Notes under the pieces: generated by a model
The model's database searches: none
What the model was told of the DNA's origin: nothing
The model's input: the letters and a program-made list of their open reading frames with translations, nothing else
From: Alphaproteobacteria bacterium
GTDB taxonomy: Bacteria; Pseudomonadota; Alphaproteobacteria; Sphingomonadales; Sphingomonadaceae
DNA length: 64,000 bases
Assembly (NCBI GenBank): GCA_005883305.1
Contig: VBAC01000001.1
Span: 1,116,001-1,180,000, forward strand
Direction: 5' to 3'
In this document: positions 57,410 to 64,000 of the stretch, in pieces
How positions within the stretch are numbered: position 1 is the stretch's first letter
Layout of the letters: every line of letters starts with the position of its first letter
Position numbers and translations under genes: made by a program

Positions 57410-57591
57410 GGGGTCCGTACTCAGTACCCGCAACGGCCGTGACGGAGCGGATTTTGGGTCAGGGCAAGGAGCGAGGAGGGAGCGATGCTGACGCATCGTG
57501 ACCGACGCTGCGACGTAACCCTGGCCCAAAAGCCGCCCGCCCCTTTGGGGTCGCCCGGAGAAGGCCATTGCGGGTACTGAGTACGGACCCC
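57410..57591. repeat. 182-bp element with perfect 24-base terminal inverted repeats
   Basis: 57410-57433 (starting ggggtccgtactcagtaccc) is the exact complement of 57568-57591. The match extends to 29 bases with one mismatch. Inside, TTTTGGGTCAGGG (57452-57464) pairs with CCCTGGCCCAAAA (57519-57531, one G-U). A small gatgctgacgcatc hairpin lies in the centre. It begins one base after a stop codon and ends 44 bases before the MoxR start. It has no coding content I can support. Confidence 0.75.
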
Positions 57592-57635
57592 AAGCGCCTT
57601 GCGCCCCTCCAGGCGCGCACCTATGCCCTGCGGCC

Positions 57636-58481
57636 ATGCGCTTCGAAGGCACAAAATCCTATGTCGCGACCGACGATCTCAAGGTCGCGGTCAACGCCGC
57701 GGTCACCTTGCGCCGGCCTTTGCTCGTCAAGGGGGAGCCGGGCACCGGCAAGACCATCCTCGCGCACGAGATCGCCGCCGCCCTGGGCGCGCCGCTGATC
57801 GAATGGCACGTCAAGTCGACGACCAAGGCGCATCAGGGGCTCTACGAATATGACGCCGTCGCGCGGCTTCGCGACGGCCAGCTCGGCGATCCGCGAGTCC
57901 ACGACATTTCCAACTACATCCGCAAGGGCAAGCTGTGGGAGGCGTTCACCTCGCCCGCCCTCCCGGTCCTTCTGATCGACGAGATCGACAAGGCCGACAT
58001 CGAATTCCCCAACGATCTCCTCCAGGAGCTCGACCGGATGGAGTTCCACGTCTACGAGACGAAGGAGACCGTCCGCGCCGCCGAGCGCCCGATCGTCGTC
58101 ATCACCTCGAACGACGAGAAGGAGCTTCCCGACGCCTTCCTTCGCCGCTGCTTCTTCCACTATATCAAATTCCCCGATCGCGAGACGATGCAGGCGATCG
58201 TCGACGTCCACTTCCCCGGCATCCAGAAAATCCTCGTCTCGCGCGCGATGGACATCTTCTACCAGGTGCGCGACGTGCCCGGCCTCAAGAAGAAGCCGTC
58301 GACCAGCGAGCTGATCGACTGGCTGAAGCTCCTTCTCCACGAGGACCTGCCGCTCGACGTGCTCCAGTCGAAGGACCCCGCCAAGGCCATCCCGCCGCTG
58401 CACGGCGCCTTGCTCAAGAACGAGCAGGACGTGATGCTGTTCGAGCGGCTGGCGTTCATGAGCCGGCGGCAGGGAGTCTAG
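57636..58481 (+). CDS. MoxR family AAA+ ATPase
   Basis: 281 residues. Walker A GEPGTGKT (33-40), Walker B PVLLIDEIDKAD (about 109-120), sensor 1 VVITSNDEKELPDAFLRRC. MoxR ATPases work as chaperones with VWA proteins to activate or insert metal cofactors in enzymes. The likely partner is the CoxE-like VWA protein at 62258, separated here by several unrelated genes. Confidence 0.93.
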   Translation: MRFEGTKSYVATDDLKVAVNAAVTLRRPLLVKGEPGTGKTILAHEIAAALGAPLIEWHVKSTTKAHQGLYEYDAVARLRDGQLGDPRVHDISNYIRKGKLWEAFTSPALPVLLIDEIDKADIEFPNDLLQELDRMEFHVYETKETVRAAERPIVVITSNDEKELPDAFLRRCFFHYIKFPDRETMQAIVDVHFPGIQKILVSRAMDIFYQVRDVPGLKKKPSTSELIDWLKLLLHEDLPLDVLQSKDPAKAIPPLHGALLKNEQDVMLFERLAFMSRRQGV

Positions 58482-58482
58482 C

Positions 58483-58523
58483 TCCCCCTCTCCCCTCCGG
58501 GGAGAGGGTCGGGGAGAGGGGGA
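58483..58523. repeat. Short palindromic repeat, family 4, left of DUF559
   Basis: tccccctctcccctccgggg agagggtcggggagaggggga: the two halves are complementary. It directly precedes the DUF559 gene. Confidence 0.75.
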
Positions 58524-58527
58524 GTCG

Positions 58528-58881
58528 ATGCCGCGCAGGGACCCTGAGAAATTAAGACGAGCCCGCGAGTTGCGCGCCAACATGTCCCCGCCCGAGCACG
58601 CGCTGTGGCGGATTCTGCGTGCGCACCGGCTCCAGGACATCAAGTTCACCCGCCAGGTCGAATGCGGGCCCTTTTACATCGACTTCGCCGCTCGCATGCC
58701 GCGGCTGGCGATCGAGCTGGATGGAGAAACGCACGCGAGACGGGCCGATGAAGATGCGCACCGTACGGCGTTCTTAGAATGCCAGGGCTGGCAGGTGATC
58801 CGCTTCACCAACGGCGAGGTGATGACCAATCCGGAGGGCGTGGCACTCGCAATTCTCGCAACGCTCGGGAGGAGTTTCTGA
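58528..58881 (+). CDS. DUF559 (endonuclease-like) protein
   Basis: 117 residues. Very-short-patch-repair/restriction-endonuclease-like fold. Probable active-site residues are in VECGPFYIDFAAR and LAIELDGETHARR. The N-terminus RRARELRANMSPPEHALW is typical. Function unproven; such genes are often single and mobile-looking. It is bracketed by family 4 palindromes and overlaps the presumed start of DUF817. Confidence 0.88.
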   Translation: MPRRDPEKLRRARELRANMSPPEHALWRILRAHRLQDIKFTRQVECGPFYIDFAARMPRLAIELDGETHARRADEDAHRTAFLECQGWQVIRFTNGEVMTNPEGVALAILATLGRSF

Positions 58882-59786
58882 CTCCCCCTCTCCCCGGCCC
58901 TCTCCCCAGAGGGGAGAGGGGGAATTCGCACACCCGCTTCGAGCGGGTCCGCCTCGCGCTCGAGTCGTTCGAGCCGCGCTCGGGGTGGCGCTCTCACGCC
59001 TACGAATTCCTCCTGTTCGGCTTCAAGCAGGGCTGGGCGTGCCTGTTCGGCGCGTTGATGCTCGCGCTGCTGGTCGTCACCCACCTCGTCTATCCGCGAG
59101 GCGCCTGGCTGCCGCGCTACGATTTCCTGACTCTCGCGGCGCTCGTCATTCAGATCCTGATGCTGCGCTTCCGGCTCGAAACCTGGGACGAGGCGAAGGT
59201 GATCCTCGCCTTTCACGTCGCCGGCACGCTGATGGAATTGTTCAAGACCTCGGCCGGCTCGTGGCTCTATCCCGAGCCGAGCGTCCTGCGCATCGCCGGC
59301 GTGCCGCTCTTCTCGGGCTTCATGTACGCCTCGGTCGGCTCCTACATCGCGCGCATCTGGCGGATCTTCGACATCCGCTTCACTCATTATCCGCCGCTGT
59401 GGACGACCTGGGCGCTGGCGGCGGCGATCTACGTCAACTTCTTCGCCCATCACTGGCTGCCCGACGCACGCGTCCCGCTGCTGATCGCCACCGCCTTGAT
59501 CTTCGGCCGCGCCGTCTTCTGGTTCCGCCCGTTCCGCCGCTACCGGCCGATGCCGGTCCTGCTCGGCTTCCTGCTCGTCGCCCTGTTCATCTGGATCGCG
59601 GAGAATCTCGGCACGCTCTCGCAGGCCTGGACCTATCCCAGCCAGCGCCACGGCTGGACGATGGTCCCCTTCGCCAAGCTCGTTTCCTGGTACCTGTTGA
59701 TGATCATCTCGGTGGTGCTCGTAAGCCTGGTCCAGAAGCCCCAGCCCCTTGCGAGCGAAACCCGGGCTCAACGGCAAGACGGCTAG
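58779..59786 (+). CDS. DUF817 family membrane protein, start uncertain
   Basis: Polytopic protein with about eight helices. Recognisable DUF817 sequence begins near 58930: SHTRFERVRLALESFEP, then AYEFLLFGFKQGWACLFGAL, FFAHHWLPDAR and PFAKLVSWYLLMI. No ATG, GTG or TTG exists between 58779 and 59055 in this frame. The only upstream start, ATG 58779, would put about 50 residues of DUF559 shadow and repeat in front. TTG 59055 would delete the first helix. The native start seems to have been replaced by the repeat. Function of the family unknown. Confidence 0.65.
   Translation: MPGLAGDPLHQRRGDDQSGGRGTRNSRNAREEFLTPPLPGPLPRGERGNSHTRFERVRLALESFEPRSGWRSHAYEFLLFGFKQGWACLFGALMLALLVVTHLVYPRGAWLPRYDFLTLAALVIQILMLRFRLETWDEAKVILAFHVAGTLMELFKTSAGSWLYPEPSVLRIAGVPLFSGFMYASVGSYIARIWRIFDIRFTHYPPLWTTWALAAAIYVNFFAHHWLPDARVPLLIATALIFGRAVFWFRPFRRYRPMPVLLGFLLVALFIWIAENLGTLSQAWTYPSQRHGWTMVPFAKLVSWYLLMIISVVLVSLVQKPQPLASETRAQRQDG
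58882..58922. repeat. Short palindromic repeat, family 4, right of DUF559
   Basis: ctccccctctccccggccct and ctccccagaggggagagggg: complementary arms immediately after the DUF559 stop. It abuts the first recognisable codons of DUF817. Confidence 0.75.
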
Positions 59787-59797
59787 GCCGGCAGGGG

Positions 59798-60358
59798 TCA
59801 AATCCCCTCTTCGCCCGCGGCCTGCTCGATCCAGATGCCGTTGCCGTAATGGTGGAAATACCGCCAATCCGATCGCCGCGGGGCCTTCACCACCGCCTTG
59901 GCGAATTCGTCGCTCCCGATCGGGGCCGGCTCGAGCGCATCCGGAAGATCTCCGCCTTCTATGAGCCTGTGGCCGCGCGGGCCGCTTTCGTCGCTATAGA
60001 CGACGATCCTGGTCGCGCCTCGGAGCCATCCCTCGACCACCGAGCGGGCCGTCGCCACCGACTGGGGGGCGGTCTCGGCAAGCGGGCCGTGCAGGGGATG
60101 GATCGGCGTGGCCCAGCTTCCGAAATCGAGCAGGATATGGCCGTCCGGCAGATCGACGTCGATCGCGAAGAGCGGCTCGAGCGGCTCCCCATCCGCCTCT
60201 TCGATGCGCAGCCGAAGCCAGCCTTCCTCCACCCGGAACCAGCGTCCCGAGCCGGCAAGGGGCCAGCTGCGGCATGCCTCGAACACCGCCCGCGACCAAT
60301 CGTCGATCGGGTCGTTCGAATCCTCGGCGAAAGGCGTTCCGTAATCGGAGTCCGGCAT
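59798..60358 (-). CDS. Hypothetical soluble protein
   Basis: 186 residues, acidic, Trp-rich, without signal peptide or membrane helix. It contains FAIDVDLPDGHILLDFGSWA and ends near YFHHYGNGIWIEQ. Not recognised. It lies 57 bases downstream of the chemoreceptor-like gene on the same strand, so it may be co-transcribed. Confidence 0.65.
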   Translation of the reverse strand: MPDSDYGTPFAEDSNDPIDDWSRAVFEACRSWPLAGSGRWFRVEEGWLRLRIEEADGEPLEPLFAIDVDLPDGHILLDFGSWATPIHPLHGPLAETAPQSVATARSVVEGWLRGATRIVVYSDESGPRGHRLIEGGDLPDALEPAPIGSDEFAKAVVKAPRRSDWRYFHHYGNGIWIEQAAGEEGI

Positions 60359-60415
60359 TCGAACGGGAATAATGCGGCGGGTGCGCCTTCGTCCAGCCAG
60401 CGGCGCGGCCTTCGC

Positions 60416-61825
60416 CTAGCGCACTTCCTCGTCGCGATAGGCGAGCTCGAAATTGCCCCAGCGGCGGCCGCGCACGTAGAGCGGCACGAAGACGTTCTTG
60501 ACCGCCAGATGCCGGCCCTTGCTGAAGCCCATCGAGTAGGTGGCGAGCATCGCCTCCTTGTCGCTGGCGATCGCCCGCCTGGTCGTGTCGTCGAGGAAGT
60601 TGCGGCGGTTGCGGCAATAGGCCGCGTTCCATTCGGGATCGTCGCTCTGCGGCTGCGAGCGCTCGGAAATATGGGTCGGCAGATAGCCGTTCATGTCCGT
60701 GATCGCGGTGGCGATGAGCCGCGTCTCCTCGCGCATCAGCCGGTCGAGAACGGGCCGGACGTGAGCGTCGGCGAAATCGCAGAAGCGCACTTCGTACTGG
60801 ACCGGGTTGGTCCCCGGCATCTCGACATAATCGGTGTCGAACACGTCCTCGAAACTGATCTCGCCGCGCTCGATTCCGTCCTCGATCAGAGTCTGGATTT
60901 CGCGCTCGGCGCGCTGGGCGTATTCGATGAACGGCGTGTCGTCGATCCTGACGCCCGACGAGGCGAGCCGGTCGAGCATCTCGTTGGAGAGCAATTCGAG
61001 CTTGGACAGCCGCTCCTGGGTCTCCTGGAGCTGGCCGCCGTTCGCGCGCGCGTCGGCGGCGAAGGAGGAAAGGCCGCTCTTCACGCTGTCGACGCTCGCC
61101 TGGATGTGGCTGGTGGACTGGGCGATGCCGTCGGTCTGGCGGTCGACCAGGGCGACGATGTCGGCGACGTCGCGGACGGTGTCGTTGATCCGCGAGAAGG
61201 AGGATTGGGCAACCCGGCTCTGCTCGACTCCGCTCCTGATCTCGCTGGTCACCGCCTCGGCCTCGCGGGTCAGCGAGGCGATCGTTCCGGCGATCTCGCC
61301 GGTCGCCGCGCGCGTATCGTGGGCGAGCTTCTTGACCTCGGCCGCGACCACCGCGAACGAGCGGCCGGCCTCGCCGGCGCGGGCGGCCTCGATCGTGGCG
61401 TTGAGCGCGAGCATGTTGGTCTTCGACGCGATCGTCTCGATCGCCGAGGAGACTTTCTGCACCTGGGCCATCGCCTCGGCGAAGCCGGCCATCCGCTCGC
61501 CCAGCTGGACGACGAGGTCGGTGAGCGTGCTGAACACCTGGATCGTGTCGCCGACCGCAGCGCGGCCCTGGTTGAGCTTGTCGCGGGCCTGCTCGGCGAG
61601 CACCCGCGCCTCGTCGGTGGAATCGGAGACCTGGGCCTGATCGGCCATCAGCCGGGTGGTGACGTCCTCGAGCTGGTCGAGCATGGCGAGGTTGGCGGAG
61701 ATGCGCTCGTTGACTCCGGACACGTAGCCCGCAACGTCGCTGCACTCGATCGCCAGCGACCCGCAATTGCGCGCCACCTGGTTGATCGCTTCCCCGTCGG
61801 TCCGCTCCGTCGCGCTTGTAGCCAC
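60416..61825 (-). CDS. Soluble methyl-accepting chemotaxis-like protein
   Basis: 469 residues with no transmembrane helix. The MCP signalling domain comes first: the hairpin tip is near residues 125-175 with [20 protein letters not shown] and [19 protein letters not shown]-terminal domain (about 315-469) includes [20 protein letters not shown] and [15 protein letters not shown] and is probably sensory. This order, signal domain before sensor domain, is the reverse of classic receptors. GTG 61825 with GGGG upstream is preferred over GTG 61855. Confidence 0.88.
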   Translation of the reverse strand: MATSATERTDGEAINQVARNCGSLAIECSDVAGYVSGVNERISANLAMLDQLEDVTTRLMADQAQVSDSTDEARVLAEQARDKLNQGRAAVGDTIQVFSTLTDLVVQLGERMAGFAEAMAQVQKVSSAIETIASKTNMLALNATIEAARAGEAGRSFAVVAAEVKKLAHDTRAATGEIAGTIASLTREAEAVTSEIRSGVEQSRVAQSSFSRINDTVRDVADIVALVDRQTDGIAQSTSHIQASVDSVKSGLSSFAADARANGGQLQETQERLSKLELLSNEMLDRLASSGVRIDDTPFIEYAQRAEREIQTLIEDGIERGEISFEDVFDTDYVEMPGTNPVQYEVRFCDFADAHVRPVLDRLMREETRLIATAITDMNGYLPTHISERSQPQSDDPEWNAAYCRNRRNFLDDTTRRAIASDKEAMLATYSMGFSKGRHLAVKNVFVPLYVRGRRWGNFELAYRDEEVR

Positions 61826-61945
61826 TTTGATCCCCAACCTCTTCGCTTGTCGCACGGTGGCTAATCGGAATTCGTTGAAAGCGCGTTAACCACCGCTCGC
61901 GGAAGAGCGCTGTCCCGCGCCCTTCCCGTTCGTTATGGTCCTGCA

Positions 61946-62230
61946 ATGATCCTTTATCCATTTTTTCTGGTTGTTGCGGCGATCGCGGCCGCGGTGCTCG
62001 GCTATTTCTTCCTGTGGGGCCTGTCGGACGGCAGCGTCTCGTCGTTCAATATCGGCATTTGGCTCGCCCTCGTGGGCGGCGCCGGGGCCATTCTGGGCGG
62101 AGGACTGTATCTGGCCCGGCGCGGGCAACGCGGAGCGGCCACCGCCGTGCTGGCGCTCCTGGCTCTCCCCGCAATCGCCTTCGTGCTATTCTTCGGCCTG
62201 CTGATCCTCAGCCACCCGCGCTGGAACTGA
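61946..62230 (+). CDS. Small polytopic membrane protein
   Basis: 94 residues with three hydrophobic helices (about 2-24, 36-56, 66-88) and a basic loop LARRGQRGA. No family recognised. Divergent from the chemoreceptor gene; the VWA gene follows 27 bases later. Confidence 0.65.
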   Translation: MILYPFFLVVAAIAAAVLGYFFLWGLSDGSVSSFNIGIWLALVGGAGAILGGGLYLARRGQRGAATAVLALLALPAIAFVLFFGLLILSHPRWN

Positions 62231-62257
62231 GCCCGCGCGCGGGTTAGACGCGAAACC

Positions 62258-63436
62258 ATGTTCTTCTCCTTCGTCGACGAGCTTCGCGCCGCGGGCATTC
62301 CCGCCTCGATGAAGGAGCACCTGACTCTGCTGGAGGCGCTCGACGCCGCGGTGATCGGGAGTCGGCCGGAGGAATTCTACTATCTCGCCCGCGCCATCTT
62401 CGTGAAGGACGAGGGGCTGCTCGACCGGTTCGACCAGGTGTTCGGAAAGGTCTTCAAGGGGATCGAGACGAGCTACGGCGCCGAGGCGGTCCCCATCCCC
62501 GAGGAATGGCTGAAGAAGGTCGCCGAGCTCTACCTCACGCCCGAGCAGATGGCCGAGATCAAGGCGCTGGGCTCGTGGGAAGAGATCATGAAGACGCTGA
62601 AGAAGCGGCTCGAGGAGCAGCAGGGCCGTCACCAGGGCGGCTCCAAATGGATCGGCACCGGCGGCACCTCGCCCTACGGCAATTCGGGCTACAATCCCGA
62701 AGGTGTCAGGATCGGCGGAGAAGGCGGCCAGGGGCGAGCGATCAAGGTCTGGGACAAACGCGAGTTCCGCAACCTCGACAGCAGCAAGGAGCTCGGCACG
62801 CGCAACATCAAGGTGGCGCTCCGTCGCCTGCGCCGTTTCGCCCGCGAGGGCGCGGCCGAGGAGCTCGACCTCGACGAGACGATCGCCGGCACCGCGCGCA
62901 AGGGCTGGCTCGACATCGCCATGCGGCCCGAGCGGCACAACGCCGTGAAATTGCTCCTCTTCCTCGACGTCGGCGGATCGATGGATCCGCACATCAAGCT
63001 TTGCGAGGAATTGTTCAGCGCGGCGACCAGCGAGTTCAAGAATCTCGAATTCTTCTATTTCCACAACTGCCCCTACGAGGCGCTTTGGAAGGACAATCGC
63101 CGCCGCTTCAACGAGCGCACGCCGACGTGGGACGTGCTTCACAAATACGGCCACGACTATAAGTTGGTGTTCGTCGGCGACGCCTCCATGAGCCCCTACG
63201 AGATCACCCACCCGGGCGGCTCGGTCGAGCATTATAACGAGGAAGCGGGCGCGGCCTGGCTGCAGCGGCTGACGAACACCTATCCCGCCGCGGTCTGGCT
63301 CAACCCGGTGCCCGAGAAATATTGGAGCTACACCGGCTCGATCCAGGTCGTCCGCACCCTGATGCAGGACCGCATGTACCCGCTGACCCTGGAGGGGCTG
63401 GACGAGGCGATGCGGACGCTCAGCCGGAAGAACTGA
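62258..63436 (+). CDS. VWA domain-containing CoxE-like protein
   Basis: 392 residues. The N-terminal half is helical (FVDELRAAGIPASMKEHLTL). The C-terminal VWA domain starts about residue 225 with a MIDAS-like LLLFLDVGGSMDPH, D-x-G-x-S in place of D-x-S-x-S. Later WLNPVPEKYW and TLEGLDEAMRTLSRK fit the CoxE-like group. Members cooperate with MoxR ATPases; the matching one is at 57636. Confidence 0.88.
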   Translation: MFFSFVDELRAAGIPASMKEHLTLLEALDAAVIGSRPEEFYYLARAIFVKDEGLLDRFDQVFGKVFKGIETSYGAEAVPIPEEWLKKVAELYLTPEQMAEIKALGSWEEIMKTLKKRLEEQQGRHQGGSKWIGTGGTSPYGNSGYNPEGVRIGGEGGQGRAIKVWDKREFRNLDSSKELGTRNIKVALRRLRRFAREGAAEELDLDETIAGTARKGWLDIAMRPERHNAVKLLLFLDVGGSMDPHIKLCEELFSAATSEFKNLEFFYFHNCPYEALWKDNRRRFNERTPTWDVLHKYGHDYKLVFVGDASMSPYEITHPGGSVEHYNEEAGAAWLQRLTNTYPAAVWLNPVPEKYWSYTGSIQVVRTLMQDRMYPLTLEGLDEAMRTLSRKN

Positions 63437-63453
63437 AGCCCGGGCGAACGCGG

Positions 63454-64000
63454 TTAATGCCCCGCGCGCGTCGTATAGGCGAAGCTCAGAATGCTCAGCG
63501 GGCGGCCGTCGTCGCGGGTCTTGAGGTCGCCAATCAGGAAGTCATATTGATCGTAGAAGCGCAGGTCGGTGACCACCAGCGAGGTCGGGCCGCTGCCGCG
63601 CGGCGGCGCGACGACCCGCCAGCTGCGCGAGCCGCGCGCCGGCATTCCGGTCCAGAGCCATTGCCGCCAGCCCGGCAGCGAAGGCACGCCGTCCGCCTCG
63701 CCGACGTGACGCTGCGTGCCGGGACCGCGAAAAAGCGCCGCCATGCCGCTTGCGAGCCGGGCGTGCTCGTCGCCGCCGATCACGATCAGCGTGCACCGGC
63801 TTTCCACCAGCCGCCCGGGCCGATCGATCCGCTCGATCTTCAACAGCAAGGTGCGCCGGCGCGCGCGGTCCGCGAGGCCGAATGCGCCGGCCTGCGGATC
63901 CGCGATTCCGAGCCGCTCGCGGGCCGCCGAGTCGAGGGGCTGCCAGTCGCGGTCCTCCGGCGCCGCCGATCGGCCGGTAAGCCGGTTCGCTTCGAAGCAG
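63454..64000 (-). CDS. Unknown protein (partial, 5' end cut)
   Basis: The frame stays open to the right edge, so at least 181 residues are present and the start is missing. Contents are soluble-looking: LVESRCTLIVIGGDEHARLA, LPGWRQWLWTGMP, and the C-terminal ILSFAYTTRAGH. No family recognised. Convergent with the VWA gene. Confidence 0.55.
   Translation of the reverse strand, partial: CFEANRLTGRSAAPEDRDWQPLDSAARERLGIADPQAGAFGLADRARRRTLLLKIERIDRPGRLVESRCTLIVIGGDEHARLASGMAALFRGPGTQRHVGEADGVPSLPGWRQWLWTGMPARGSRSWRVVAPPRGSGPTSLVVTDLRFYDQYDFLIGDLKTRDDGRPLSILSFAYTTRAGH

Overview
The window reads as chromosomal DNA of a sphingomonad-like alphaproteobacterium (order Sphingomonadales). The grounds are the high GC content, the gene order nuoN-birA ... 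coaX-rnj-DUF1467, a complete 14-subunit nuo operon, zapA-6S RNA-fau-DUF2842, families common in this order (DUF3137, DUF2336, DUF805, DUF817, DUF1467), and many short palindromic repeats between genes. I see no insertion sequence, prophage, rRNA operon or CRISPR array. Both ends cut a gene: a subclass B3 metallo-beta-lactamase-like protein on the left and an unrecognised protein on the right.

Layout. 1-5.4 kb: beta-lactamase-like gene, comEC, then gltX-gltA. 5.4-10.7 kb: a minus-strand signalling locus with a pseudo-Hpt protein, a membrane protein with a nucleotidyltransferase-like N-terminus, a DUF2336 protein, a kinase-like protein lacking its phospho-acceptor histidine, and a DUF3137 protein. 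10.7-13 kb: a large coiled-coil membrane protein. 13.1-22.1 kb: DUF1467, ribonuclease J and coaX, separated from birA by a small cell-division-like cluster (mraZ-like, zinc ribbon, ftsZ-like), a regulator with a degenerate receiver, and a penicillin-acylase-family enzyme.

22.2-41.2 kb: the nuo operon, all on the minus strand, transcribed A to N. It is heavily interrupted. Between the subunit genes lie three small membrane-protein genes, one exported-protein gene, a tandem array of four related secreted proteins between nuoF and nuoG, and three palindromic repeats. One of the small genes, between nuoD and nuoE, is far more AT-rich than its surroundings.

41.3-52.8 kb: housekeeping genes (suhB-like, efp, an M23 peptidase, DUF72, thiE), a central-carbon set (tkt, gap, pgk, class I aldolase), then zapA, 6S RNA, fau and DUF2842. 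52.9-64 kb: tRNA-Asp, an AI-2E family transporter, tRNA-Leu, DUF805, a Nudix hydrolase, pspC behind a textbook sigma-54 promoter, a helix-turn-helix protein followed by stacked hairpins, a 182-bp inverted-repeat element, a MoxR ATPase, a DUF559 gene bracketed by palindromes, DUF817, a soluble chemoreceptor, and a VWA protein that probably partners the MoxR ATPase.

The best leads for something undescribed are the four-gene secreted repeat-protein array inside nuo; the mraZ/zinc-ribbon/ftsZ mini-cluster with a DnaA box and CtrA-type half-site upstream; the cluster of phosphorelay proteins that have lost their phosphorylatable residues; and the 182-bp inverted-repeat element.
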